This document shows, piece after piece, positions 51,762 to 59,796 of a stretch of DNA of 64,000 bases. Origin of the DNA: Intrasporangiaceae bacterium URHB0013 (GTDB taxonomy: Bacteria; Actinomycetota; Actinomycetes; Actinomycetales; Dermatophilaceae). Within the stretch, counting starts at the first letter, position 1. Each line of letters begins with the position of its first letter. Below the pieces are notes generated by a model that was not told the DNA's origin, made no database searches, and saw only the letters and a program-made list of their open reading frames with translations. The stretch is from contig KK211150.1 in NCBI GenBank assembly GCA_000620545.1, positions 227,105-291,104 on the forward strand, in the 5' to 3' direction. Made by a program: the position numbers and the translations under genes.

Positions 51762-53319
51762 CCCGTCGCAGCGCGTGTGCGACCGGCTGCCCGCGCCCGC
51801 GCATCGGCACGGTCCACACGTCATGGCCGGGCAGGCCCCGTTGCGCCAGAAGGGCGTTCGCGGCGAGCCAGCCCGTCGTGGCGGCGCGCTCCATCAGGGC
51901 CACCGGCAGCTCGCACCGCACGCCGTCGCCGGCGAGCACGACGTGCGGGTCGGGCGTCACGACGCCGGGACGGTCTGCCCACGGGTCGGTGCCGGCGAGC
52001 GGGCAGTCCTGCGACAGCAGCCATTCCTCATGCAGCACGGCGGCACCCGCCAGCTCGGGATGGATCCGGTGCAGCTGGCGACGCAGCTCGTCGCGCAGTG
52101 ACCCCTCGTCGGTGCCCGGCGACACGGCATACGCGTGCAGCTCGACGACGCAGCCGCGGGTGTCCTGCGCCCACGCGGCGGCGCCCGCCTCCATCTGGTC
52201 GACGAAGGTGACGTTGTCGAGGGGGCCGTAGCCGCTCGTCCCGAGGAAGAGCGGCGTGCCGCGAGACGGCTGGCGGTCGAGCCACAGCCGCCAGACCGCG
52301 AACGGCGGGGCGGTCCGCTGACCGGCGAGGCGAGCGCGCCACGCCGGGTCGCCCAGCCACGTCGCGTCGCCGACGAGTCGCTGGAGCGCGGCCCGGTCGG
52401 TCGCGAGCACGACGTCGGTGACGGTCAGCGAGCTGCCGTCGTCGAGCGCGGCGCGTATGCCGTCCGCGGACCTCCCGAGGCCGGTGACCGCCGTCCCGGT
52501 GCGGAGATCGGCGCCCAGCGCGGTGAGGTGCAGGGCGAGGGGCCGCCACAGGGCGCGGTCGTAGTCGTCGTCCGGCACGTCGAAGAGCAGTCCCTCGGCC
52601 GAGCCGGTGAAGTAGGTGTGGAACATCGCGACGAGCTCGCCGCCGGAGAAGTCGGCCGGGTCGGCGAAGAAGCTCCGGGCGAAGACCTCGAGGGCCAGGT
52701 GGCGCGCCTGGTCGGGGAAGCCGAGGCGGTCGAGCACCTCGGCGGCACTGACCCCGTCGAGCTCGGAGTAGGTGTCGGGGAAGCGCACGTCGAGCAGCCC
52801 GAGGGCGGCGCCGACGTCGACCCGCCGGAGGGCCGACAGCGGGAAGCTGGGGCTGCGGGCCACGAACGCCGCGATCGACAGCGGCGGGGTGCGCGGGATC
52901 CCGGCGAAGGAGTCGGTGGGCCCGTCGGCGAGGGTGAGCGGGTAGTCGGGGACCGGCGTCAGCCGCTCGAGGCCGGGATCGGCGCGGCGCAGCAGCGACC
53001 GCAGGTTGTAGTACTGCCGGAAGAAGGCGTGGAAGCCGCGGCTCATGGTGGCGGGTCCGTGCTCCCCGGTCGTGACGGGCCAGGAGCGCACCCTGCCCCC
53101 GAGCGTGGACTCGCGCTCGACGAGGACGACGGCGACGCCGCGTTCGGCGAGGCCGGTCGCCGCCGCCAGACCGGCAATGCCTCCGCCGACGACGAGGACG
53201 GGGCCGGGCGCCACGTCGCCCGGGTCAGCCTGCCCACCACGGGCGGGCGCGGGGGGATGCCGCACGGCGCGGGGATCGAGGCCCGGCCGCCATGTGCCGG
53301 CTCGGCCCAGGGGCGTCAC
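51742..53319 (-). CDS. crtU: Carotenoid ring desaturase/methyltransferase CrtU
   Basis: 525 residues from a GTG at 53319 with GAGG six bases before. A non-catalytic tail of ~45 residues leads to the FAD motif VLVVGGGIAGLAAATGLAERGV, then SRGFHAFFRQYYNLRSLLRR, characteristic of the CrtU subgroup of carotenoid oxidoreductases. CrtU turns the beta-rings of beta-carotene into the aromatic phi-rings of isorenieratene, with methyl shift. It is last in the leftward operon with crtYc and crtYd, and convergent with the Rieske gene. Confidence 0.87.
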   Translation of the reverse strand: MTPLGRAGTWRPGLDPRAVRHPPAPARGGQADPGDVAPGPVLVVGGGIAGLAAATGLAERGVAVVLVERESTLGGRVRSWPVTTGEHGPATMSRGFHAFFRQYYNLRSLLRRADPGLERLTPVPDYPLTLADGPTDSFAGIPRTPPLSIAAFVARSPSFPLSALRRVDVGAALGLLDVRFPDTYSELDGVSAAEVLDRLGFPDQARHLALEVFARSFFADPADFSGGELVAMFHTYFTGSAEGLLFDVPDDDYDRALWRPLALHLTALGADLRTGTAVTGLGRSADGIRAALDDGSSLTVTDVVLATDRAALQRLVGDATWLGDPAWRARLAGQRTAPPFAVWRLWLDRQPSRGTPLFLGTSGYGPLDNVTFVDQMEAGAAAWAQDTRGCVVELHAYAVSPGTDEGSLRDELRRQLHRIHPELAGAAVLHEEWLLSQDCPLAGTDPWADRPGVVTPDPHVVLAGDGVRCELPVALMERAATTGWLAANALLAQRGLPGHDVWTVPMRGRGQPVAHALRRALGAAG

Positions 53320-53365
53320 GGCGCCTCGGCCGTCACGCTGGGTGCTGCGCGGACGTCCTCCCGGG

Positions 53366-53752
53366 CTATCCCTCGCTCTGCCATGCGTCCTCCTCGCCGG
53401 TAGGGCGCTGGGCCCCGGTGGTGCTCTCGGTCTGACCCTGGGCGCGAACCGCTCGCCGCTGCTTGGCTCGTTCCCACAGGATGATGACCCCGGCCACCAT
53501 GGCGAAGCCGAAGAGGTAGTCCTCGATGGGCACGTCCCAAGGCCAACGGACGCCCAGGTGCTGGGCGGGGGCGTACAGCACGATCGGTGCGCTGAGCTTG
53601 GTGAGCCAGCCGTCGACGAGCACCTGGAAGGCGAAGACGATCGCCATGGAGCACCAGAACTGCGCCGTCGCGAACACGCGGGTGCCGGACCATCGCTCGA
53701 GCAGGATCGTGGCGACGACCGCCAGGACCGCCAGCACGGTGTACTCAGGCAC
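53366..53752 (-). CDS. crtYd: Lycopene beta-cyclase subunit CrtYd
   Basis: 128 residues, GTG start. Three hydrophobic segments and the family motif VPIEDYLFGF match CrtYd. After ~100 residues a polar tail rich in Gln/Glu follows, not needed for the fold. With CrtYc it forms the heterodimeric membrane cyclase that makes beta-carotene from lycopene. It overlaps crtYc by eight bases. Confidence 0.92.
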   Translation of the reverse strand: MPEYTVLAVLAVVATILLERWSGTRVFATAQFWCSMAIVFAFQVLVDGWLTKLSAPIVLYAPAQHLGVRWPWDVPIEDYLFGFAMVAGVIILWERAKQRRAVRAQGQTESTTGAQRPTGEEDAWQSEG

Positions 53753-54113
53753 CTGTGGACCCCTCGCCCGCGGGGCGTCCGGACGATGCGCGGGGACGGC
53801 GCAGCCACGTGAGCACGTGCCCGACCGCCTCGTAGGTGAGCAGCCCGCAGATCGGGACGACGACGAAGAAGACGAGCTCCTCGACGGGCATGCCGCCGGG
53901 CAGCTGCAGTCCCGTGACGTAGGTCGGGTTGTAGCTCCAGTGGTCGCGCCAGATGCCGACGAGGTCCCACACGGAGAAGGCGACGACGACGGGCACGAGG
54001 GCCGTCACGAGCAGGGCCGGCCGCCGGTAGACGCGGGCGCCGAGCAGCAGCTCGAGGGGCAGGGTGACGGCCACGCAGCCCGCCATGAGCAGCAGGTACT
54101 GGTAGCGATCCAC
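53745..54113 (-). CDS. crtYc: Lycopene beta-cyclase subunit CrtYc
   Basis: 122 residues from the GTG at 54113, six to seven bases after GGAGGG; an in-frame start further upstream would contain that ribosome site. Three membrane segments; the motif GGMPVEELVFFVVVPI matches CrtYc. First of the three carotenoid genes of the leftward operon. The SRPBCC gene ends 42 nt upstream and may share the transcript. Confidence 0.92.
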   Translation of the reverse strand: MDRYQYLLLMAGCVAVTLPLELLLGARVYRRPALLVTALVPVVVAFSVWDLVGIWRDHWSYNPTYVTGLQLPGGMPVEELVFFVVVPICGLLTYEAVGHVLTWLRRPRASSGRPAGEGSTGA

Positions 54114-54155
54114 CGCCAAGCCCTCCACTCGTCGCCGGCTCCGTGTGGCGCCAGC

Positions 54156-54602
54156 CTAACCGCGACGCGCCAGCAGGCGCCGAAGAGCGGTGGCGTATGC
54201 CGTCCGGGCCACCCGGGCGACCACCGGGTCCAGGACGCGGGGCACTCCCCGGACGCCGATCTGCTGGGTCCACACGACGTCGCACCCGGACGGCGAGGGG
54301 GTCACGACGAGCTCGATGGAGCCGCGGACGACCTTGCCCTGCTTGTGGATCCGCGCCTGCCCCGGCGTCTCCTCGCTGGGTGCGGTGACAGAGTCGACGA
54401 CCATGACGTCGTCGAAGGCGAGCGGTCCCAGGCCCGTGCGACCGACGAACCGTGAGCCCGGTTCGAGCTCGTCCGCCGTCATCGCGGCACCCGTGACGGT
54501 CGTGAGCGGGATGATCGCCGTCTGCGCGCGCAGGTCGAGGATGCGCCGCCATGCCTCCGGTGCGCGCAGGGGCGAGTCGAGCCGAACCTCGAAGTGGGCC
54601 AT
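54156..54602 (-). CDS. SRPBCC (START-like) family protein
   Basis: 148 residues from the ATG at 54602. N-terminal strand MAHFEVRLDSPL and helix EAWRRILDL, then RFVGRTGLGPLAFDDVMVVDS and GSIELVVTPSPSGCDVVWTQQI are typical of the SRPBCC lipid-binding fold. Such proteins bind a hydrophobic ligand or act as cyclases. Placed directly upstream of the lycopene cyclase genes on the same strand, it may handle a carotenoid or precursor; this is inference. Confidence 0.8.
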   Translation of the reverse strand: MAHFEVRLDSPLRAPEAWRRILDLRAQTAIIPLTTVTGAAMTADELEPGSRFVGRTGLGPLAFDDVMVVDSVTAPSEETPGQARIHKQGKVVRGSIELVVTPSPSGCDVVWTQQIGVRGVPRVLDPVVARVARTAYATALRRLLARRG

Positions 54603-54702
54603 GGGGCCAGTCTGTCGGTTGGCCGGGGTCGTGACACCTGTCACGGCCAGGAGGTGACGCCTGCGGCTGACGCGCGAACCCCGGGGGCGGGAGAGTTGGG
54701 TC

Positions 54703-55755
54703 ATGACCACCATCTCAGGCACGGCCGCCGGCGCCTCGGGGGCGCCGGCGATCGAGCTGCGTTCGCTCACCAAGAGCTTCCCCCCGCGGCGCGGTTCGCA
54801 CGACGAGCGGGTCCGTGCCGTCGACGGCATCGACCTGCTCGTCGAGCCCGGTGAGGTCGTCGCCTTCCTCGGGCCCAACGGCGCCGGCAAGACGACGGCC
54901 CTCGACATGGTGCTCGGGCTCACCGAGCCGACGAGCGGCACGGCCGAGGTCTTCGGGCGCACCCCACGGGTGGCGGTCAGGTCGGGCTCCGTCTCGGCCG
55001 TCCTGCAGACCGGCGGGTTGCTGCGTGACCTCACCGTCCGCGAGACGGTCCGGATGATCGCCTCGACGTATGCCGTCCACGCGCCCGTCGACGAGGTCAT
55101 CGACCGCGCCGGCGTCTCGGGGATCGCCGACCGCAGGGTCTCGAAGTGCTCGGGCGGCGAGCAGCAGCGCCTGCGCTTCGCCCTCGCCCTGCTGCCGGAC
55201 CCGCGCCTGCTCGTCCTCGACGAGCCGACCGCGGGCATGGACGTCACCGCCCGTCGCGACTTCTGGGAGACCATGCATGCCGACGCCAGCTCCGGGCGCA
55301 CCGTCGTCTTCGCCACGCACTACCTCGAGGAGGCCGACGCCTTCGCCGACCGCATCGTCCTCATCGCCGCGGGGCGCATCGTGGCCGACGGCCCGACCGA
55401 CGAGATCCGCTCGCGCGCGAGCGGTCGCACCGTCTCGGCGACCCTGCCCACGGAAGGCCTGCTTCGGGCCGTCGAGCGGCTCCGAGACCTTCCCGGCGTA
55501 CGGTCGGTCGAGGAGCGGGCCGCCCGCGTCGTCGTCACCGCGAGCGACTCCGACGTCGTGGCACGGCTGCTGCTCGGCGAGCTGGGCGGCACGGATCTCG
55601 AGATCGTCACGGCCGGCCTCGAGGAGGCGTTCATGGCCCTGACCGGCGACGACAGGGACGGCCCCGGCCTCGGCGGCGGGCCGGTCGACCCGCGAGGACG
55701 TCGCATGACCGCCCTGCACGCCGACCCGACGCACGAGGAGGAGCTGGTCCGATGA
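54703..55755 (+). CDS. ABC-2 exporter ATPase (DrrA-like)
   Basis: 350 residues. Walker A GPNGAGKTT, signature CSGGEQQRL (Cys replaces Leu in LSGGE), Walker B LLVLDEPTAGMDVTARRD and switch ATHYLEEAD. A C-terminal DUF4162-like domain (VSATLPTEGLLRAVERL...) and a Gly/Asp-rich tail follow. Function: drives export of a drug, lipid or peptide with the downstream permease. The end overlaps the permease start by ATGA. Confidence 0.92.
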   Translation: MTTISGTAAGASGAPAIELRSLTKSFPPRRGSHDERVRAVDGIDLLVEPGEVVAFLGPNGAGKTTALDMVLGLTEPTSGTAEVFGRTPRVAVRSGSVSAVLQTGGLLRDLTVRETVRMIASTYAVHAPVDEVIDRAGVSGIADRRVSKCSGGEQQRLRFALALLPDPRLLVLDEPTAGMDVTARRDFWETMHADASSGRTVVFATHYLEEADAFADRIVLIAAGRIVADGPTDEIRSRASGRTVSATLPTEGLLRAVERLRDLPGVRSVEERAARVVVTASDSDVVARLLLGELGGTDLEIVTAGLEEAFMALTGDDRDGPGLGGGPVDPRGRRMTALHADPTHEEELVR

Positions 55756-56498
55756 ACGCCACCTTCACGCTGCTCGAGATGCGCCTCATCACCCGTGACT
55801 GGGGCGGCATGTTCTTCACCGCCGTCCTGCCCGCCTTCTTCTACCTGATCTTCGGCTCGACCGTCGAGAGCAGGGGCCAGAGCATCGGCAACGGCAACGT
55901 CGCGATGTACGTGATGATCAGCATGGCCGCCTACGGCGCCGTCACCGCCACGACGAGCATCGGTGGCACCTCCGCCGTCGAGCGCCAACAGGGCTGGGGA
56001 CGCCAGCTCGGGCTCACGCCGCTCGCCGACTCGTCCTACATCGCGATGAAGGCGGTCATCGCGATGACGGTCGCGGCCGTCCCGATCCTGCTGACCTTCA
56101 CCCTCGGTGCCCTCACCGGGGCGCGCGGCTCGGCGTGGACGTGGGTGCTCAGCGCCGTGCTGTGCCTCGTCTGCTCGGCCGTCTTCGCGGTCTACGGCCT
56201 GCTCGTCGGCACGGCGTTCCGCTCGGAGGCCGCGGTGGGCGCCGCCAGCGGGACGATGGTGATCTTCGCCTTCCTCGGCAACCTCTTCATCCCGCTGTCC
56301 GGCCCGTTGCTGACCATCGCGAAGTTCACGCCGCTCTACGGGTATGCCGGGCTGGCCCGCTACCCGCTCAGCGAGGGCTACCTCTCCGACGGGTCGCAGG
56401 ACCCGCTGTGGCTGCTCGTGCTCAACGTCGTCGTGTGGCTGCTCCTCTTCGGCTCGGCGGCCGTCTACTTCGTGCGGCGCGGGCGGGAGCGCCAGTGA
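55752..56498 (+). CDS. ABC-2 exporter permease
   Basis: 248 residues, six hydrophobic segments. A first half with TLLEMRLITRDWGGMFFTAVLP and second half with SGTMVIFAFLGNLFIPLSGP match the ABC-2 fold. ATG overlaps the ATPase stop; its own stop overlaps the kinase GTG. Forms the channel with the DrrA-like protein. Exported substance unknown. Confidence 0.92.
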   Translation: MNATFTLLEMRLITRDWGGMFFTAVLPAFFYLIFGSTVESRGQSIGNGNVAMYVMISMAAYGAVTATTSIGGTSAVERQQGWGRQLGLTPLADSSYIAMKAVIAMTVAAVPILLTFTLGALTGARGSAWTWVLSAVLCLVCSAVFAVYGLLVGTAFRSEAAVGAASGTMVIFAFLGNLFIPLSGPLLTIAKFTPLYGYAGLARYPLSEGYLSDGSQDPLWLLVLNVVVWLLLFGSAAVYFVRRGRERQ

Positions 56499-57640
56499 CG
56501 CCGGGGCAGGGCACCGCACCGCACGAGGGCGGCTCGGCGGCCGTTCCCTCGAAGGCCGGCGGCCCCCTCGGCCGACACCCCTGGGACCACTACGGGGTGG
56601 TGGTGCGCGGGGTGTGGCTCGTCTTCCTCGCCTTCCCCGTCATCGCCCTCGTGACGGTCGCCCGTCCGGTCTGGCAGACGGTCGTCGGTCTCGGGCTCGT
56701 GGTCGTCTTCGCCGTGACGTACGTCGTCGGGAGCACGCACGTCGAGCGGAGGCGTGCCAGCCCGGGCGCGACCCGCTCGGCGGTCGGCTACCTGCTCGTC
56801 CTGCTGCTGTGCACCGTCGGGACGGCGCCGCTCATCGGGGCCAGCAGCCTGGGCTTCCTGCCGTTCGTCGTGGCGTTCGGCATGTTCGCGCTGCCGCTCG
56901 CCTGGTCCATCACGGTCGGTGTGGCGGCGACGCTCGTGGCGGGCGGTGCCGCGGTGCTGACCGATCCCGGTGAGGGCACGTGGAGCGTCGCGATCATCGT
57001 CTTCGCCGTCGGCGTGATGACTGGAGGTGTGCGGCTCGTCTCGGACCGCGGCGAGGAGTACGAGCGGATGTCCCGGGAGCTCGCGATCGTCGAGGAGCGC
57101 GAGCGTGTGGCGCGCGACGTCCACGACGTCCTCGGGCACTCGCTCACCGTCGTGACGGTCAAGGCCGAGCTGGCCGAGCGGCTCGTCGACCTCGACCCGA
57201 CGCGGGCCAAGGGTGAGCTGGCCGAGATCCAGGCCCTGAGCCGGCAGGCCCTGGCCGAGATCCGGGCGACGGTCGGTGGCCTGCGCGCGGCGAACCTCGC
57301 CGACGAGCTGGCCTCGGCGAGGACGGCCCTCGCGGGAGCCGGCATCGAGGCCCACGTGCCGGATGACCCGGGTGCCGTCGACCCGCGACACCGCACCGTC
57401 CTCGCCTGGGTGCTGCGCGAGGCCATGACCAACGTCGTGCGCCACAGCGCGGCCGCCACCTGCTGGGTGGAGCTCGCGACCAACCGCCTCACCGTCCGCG
57501 ACGACGGACGCGGACGTGGCGAGCGGCTGGAGGGGAACGGCATACGCGGGCTGCGTGAGAGGGTCGAGGCCGCGGGGGGAGAGCTCTCGATCCACGACGG
57601 CCCCGGGGGCTGCGGGACCACGCTGGAGGTGACGCTGTGA
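56495..57640 (+). CDS. Sensor histidine kinase (HisKA_3 family, DesK-like)
   Basis: 381 residues from the overlapping GTG. About five membrane helices, then a HisKA_3 dimerisation helix with the phosphorylated His210 (RVARDVHDVLGHSLTVVT) and a HATPase domain (LREAMTNVVRHSAA, DDGRGRG, GIRGLRERVEAAGG). It pairs with the response regulator that starts inside its stop. Linked to the exporter genes by overlaps, so it likely senses the membrane or exported compound and controls the exporter. Confidence 0.92.
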   Translation: MTPGQGTAPHEGGSAAVPSKAGGPLGRHPWDHYGVVVRGVWLVFLAFPVIALVTVARPVWQTVVGLGLVVVFAVTYVVGSTHVERRRASPGATRSAVGYLLVLLLCTVGTAPLIGASSLGFLPFVVAFGMFALPLAWSITVGVAATLVAGGAAVLTDPGEGTWSVAIIVFAVGVMTGGVRLVSDRGEEYERMSRELAIVEERERVARDVHDVLGHSLTVVTVKAELAERLVDLDPTRAKGELAEIQALSRQALAEIRATVGGLRAANLADELASARTALAGAGIEAHVPDDPGAVDPRHRTVLAWVLREAMTNVVRHSAAATCWVELATNRLTVRDDGRGRGERLEGNGIRGLRERVEAAGGELSIHDGPGGCGTTLEVTL

Positions 57641-58251
57641 GCAAGACGATCAGGGTGCTGCTCGCCGACGACCAGGCCCTGGTGCGCGGCGCCCTCGCGG
57701 CCCTGCTCGCCCTCGAGCCGGACCTCGAGGTCGTCGCGGAGGTCGGCCGCGGTGACGAGGTCGTCGGCGCCGCGCGAGCCGCACGCGCCGACGTGTGCCT
57801 GCTCGACATCGAGATGCCGGGGATCGACGGCATCGCCGCTGCCGCCGCCGTGCGAGACGCCCTGCCGGGCGTTCGCACCCTCGTCGTGACGACCTTCGGC
57901 CGTCCCGGCTACCTGCGCCGCGCCCTCGAGGCGGGCGCCTCCGGCTTCGTCGTCAAGGACACCCCGTCCCGCCAGCTGGCGGAGGCCGTGCGCCGGGTGC
58001 ACGCGGGGCTGCGGGTGGTCGACCCGTCCCTGGCCACCGAGTCCCTCGTCGATGGGGCCAACCCGCTCACGGAGCGCGAGCGCGAGGTGCTCCGCGTGGC
58101 CCTCGGGGGCGGCCCGGTCGCCACGATCGCGGCCTCGGTCCACCTCTCGCCCGGCACGGTGCGCAACCACCTCAGCTCGGCCATCGGCAAGACGAACACG
58201 TCGACCCGTGCCGAGGCGGCCCGGGTGGCCCAGGAGCGTGGCTGGCTCTGA
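57637..58251 (+). CDS. Response regulator, NarL/FixJ family
   Basis: 204 residues from the overlapping GTG. Receiver domain with the acidic pair LLADDQ, phospho-acceptor Asp57 (VCLLDIEMPG), Thr in VVTTFG and Lys in VVKDT; then a LuxR-type helix-turn-helix (LTEREREVLRVA, LSPGTVRNHLSSAIGKT). Probable target: the operon's own promoter near 54603-54702. Confidence 0.93.
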   Translation: MSKTIRVLLADDQALVRGALAALLALEPDLEVVAEVGRGDEVVGAARAARADVCLLDIEMPGIDGIAAAAAVRDALPGVRTLVVTTFGRPGYLRRALEAGASGFVVKDTPSRQLAEAVRRVHAGLRVVDPSLATESLVDGANPLTEREREVLRVALGGGPVATIAASVHLSPGTVRNHLSSAIGKTNTSTRAEAARVAQERGWL

Positions 58252-58435
58252 CGCCCGATACCGGCTCGGGCCGCGGCCTCGTGCTCGGTCCGTCGAAAAG
58301 TCACCGGACCGAACACGGATCACCCGGACGAGGTCGTCCGCCCTTTCGGGAATCGAAGTGTCGATCGCGACCGCCACTGTTCGACGTCGTGGTGGAGGCT
58401 GGGACCGACCCGCCACGCACACCACAGGAGAGACC

Positions 58436-58804
58436 ATGCGCTACCTCATGATCCACAAGATCGACGAGTCCCGTCCGGAGGCCTGGAACCCGAGCCAGGA
58501 GTTCCAGGACGCGATGGGCGCGCTGATGGGCGAGTACACCGAGTCCGGCGTGCTGCTCGCAGCCGAGGGCGTCACGCAGAGCAAGGACGGCGCCATCGTG
58601 CGCAAGACCGAGGGCGCCGGCGTGACGGTGACCGACGGCCCGTTCAGCGAGGCCCGCGAGGTCATCGGCGGCTTCGCCCTCGTCAACGTCGACAGCAAGG
58701 AGCAGGCGCTCGAGCTCGCCGGAAAGTTCGCCTCGCTCTTCGACGAGGTCTCCGTCGAGGTGCGCCGCGTCTACGAGTTCGAGGACCTGCCCGAGCAGGC
58801 CTGA
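58436..58804 (+). CDS. YCII-related (DGPF) domain protein
   Basis: 122 residues, AGGAGA upstream of the ATG at 58436. A ferredoxin-like fold with the family motif VTDGPFSEAREVIGGFALV (the DGPF that names it), preceded by GEYTESGVLLAAEGV. The function of the family is unclear; relatives are often paired with ECF sigma factors, but no sigma gene adjoins here. The 184-nt region upstream holds a hairpin around 58285-58310 (CGGTCC with GGACCG), likely the terminator of the previous operon. Confidence 0.85.
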   Translation: MRYLMIHKIDESRPEAWNPSQEFQDAMGALMGEYTESGVLLAAEGVTQSKDGAIVRKTEGAGVTVTDGPFSEAREVIGGFALVNVDSKEQALELAGKFASLFDEVSVEVRRVYEFEDLPEQA

Positions 58805-58881
58805 GGTCCCCGCGTCGCGGAGCTCGCACCCTGGGCGGGGTGCGAGCTCCACGCAGCCGGTGGCCGGCCCGGGACGCCGGG

Positions 58882-58982
58882 CAGGTCAGCCAGGTCAGAT
58901 GGGTCAGGCAGGTCAGGCAGGTCAGGCAGGTCAGGCAGGTCAGGCAGGTCAGGCAGGTCAGGCAGGTCAGGCAGGTCAGGCG
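58882..58982. repeat. 9-bp tandem repeat array over the stop of the HdeD-like gene
   Basis: Nine exact or near-exact copies of GGTCAGGCA fill 58902-58982, with two or three degenerate copies before it from 58882. On the minus strand the unit reads TGACCTGCC, and in the reading frame of the membrane protein every unit holds a TGA, so the first copy is the stop codon (58976-58978) and each further copy is a backup stop. Confidence 0.9.
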
Positions 58983-59650
58983 GTTGCCGGTGTCGCCGTG
59001 CTGCTGCCCGCGGCCCGGCGGGCCATGACGGCTGCCACGAGCTCGACGATGCCGATGACGATGAGCACAATGCCGGCGACCCGCGTGAGCACCACGAGCG
59101 AGGACCCCGGGAAGATCGCGACGACCAGGCCGCCGAGGATCGCGACGGCACCGAAGACGATGAGGAACACCCGTGCCCCGGTCGTCCGCTCGGAGCCGAA
59201 CCCCTGGGCGAGCGCGGCGATGCCCTCGGCGATCCAGCCGATCGCGATGAAGATGGCGATGACCAAGAGCGAGGCGCCCGGCCGGAACAGGCAGACGATC
59301 CCGGCGACGATCGAGAGCACGCCGAGCCCGATCGAGACCGGCTTGAGCCAGCCCGGTTCGCTCGGCAGCTCACGGGTCACCGCGATGCGGACCGCACCGG
59401 TGACGATGAGCTGCAGCCCGAACAGGATCGCGACGATGAGCAGCGTCGCCTGGGGCCACACGAGGACGAGGATGCCGAGGACGACCGACAGCACGCCCAC
59501 GGCGATGAGAGCGCCCGACCATCCGGATGAGGGCGTGGAAGCCGACCACGCGCTGGCGGCCTCCCGGCGGGTCCGCGGCGCCGCGGACCCGGGCTCGGGG
59601 GTGGGCTCGACCGGATCGGGTGACGCTGCGTTCGGGACGGTGCTCGACAT
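58976..59650 (-). CDS. HdeD/DUF308-family membrane protein
   Basis: 224 residues, ATG at 59650. After ~35 Pro/Ser-rich residues come six hydrophobic segments in three similar pairs (LIAVGVLSVVLGILVLVWP, VSIGLGVLSIVAGIVCLFRPG, IVFGAVAILGGLVVAIFPGSS), the internal repetition typical of HdeD/DUF308. HdeD in E. coli is linked to acid resistance. The gene is divergent from the ATP-grasp operon and ends in the tandem repeat array. Confidence 0.87.
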   Translation of the reverse strand: MSSTVPNAASPDPVEPTPEPGSAAPRTRREAASAWSASTPSSGWSGALIAVGVLSVVLGILVLVWPQATLLIVAILFGLQLIVTGAVRIAVTRELPSEPGWLKPVSIGLGVLSIVAGIVCLFRPGASLLVIAIFIAIGWIAEGIAALAQGFGSERTTGARVFLIVFGAVAILGGLVVAIFPGSSLVVLTRVAGIVLIVIGIVELVAAVMARRAAGSSTATPATA

Positions 59651-59796
59651 GGCTTCCTCCTGAGGGGTGCTGCCCGAGGTGCGACACCTCCAGTCTCGTC
59701 CTCATCCGCCTCCGACGGCGGTTTTTGCGCGCGACCCGCGCGGCGGCACCCGGCCGTCCGTGGCGGGCCCCCCGGTGGACCGATAGCGTCGACGCC

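Noticed and set aside
58882..58982. CRISPR array
   Set aside because: The unit is 9 bp without spacers, so it is a simple tandem repeat. No cas gene is near.
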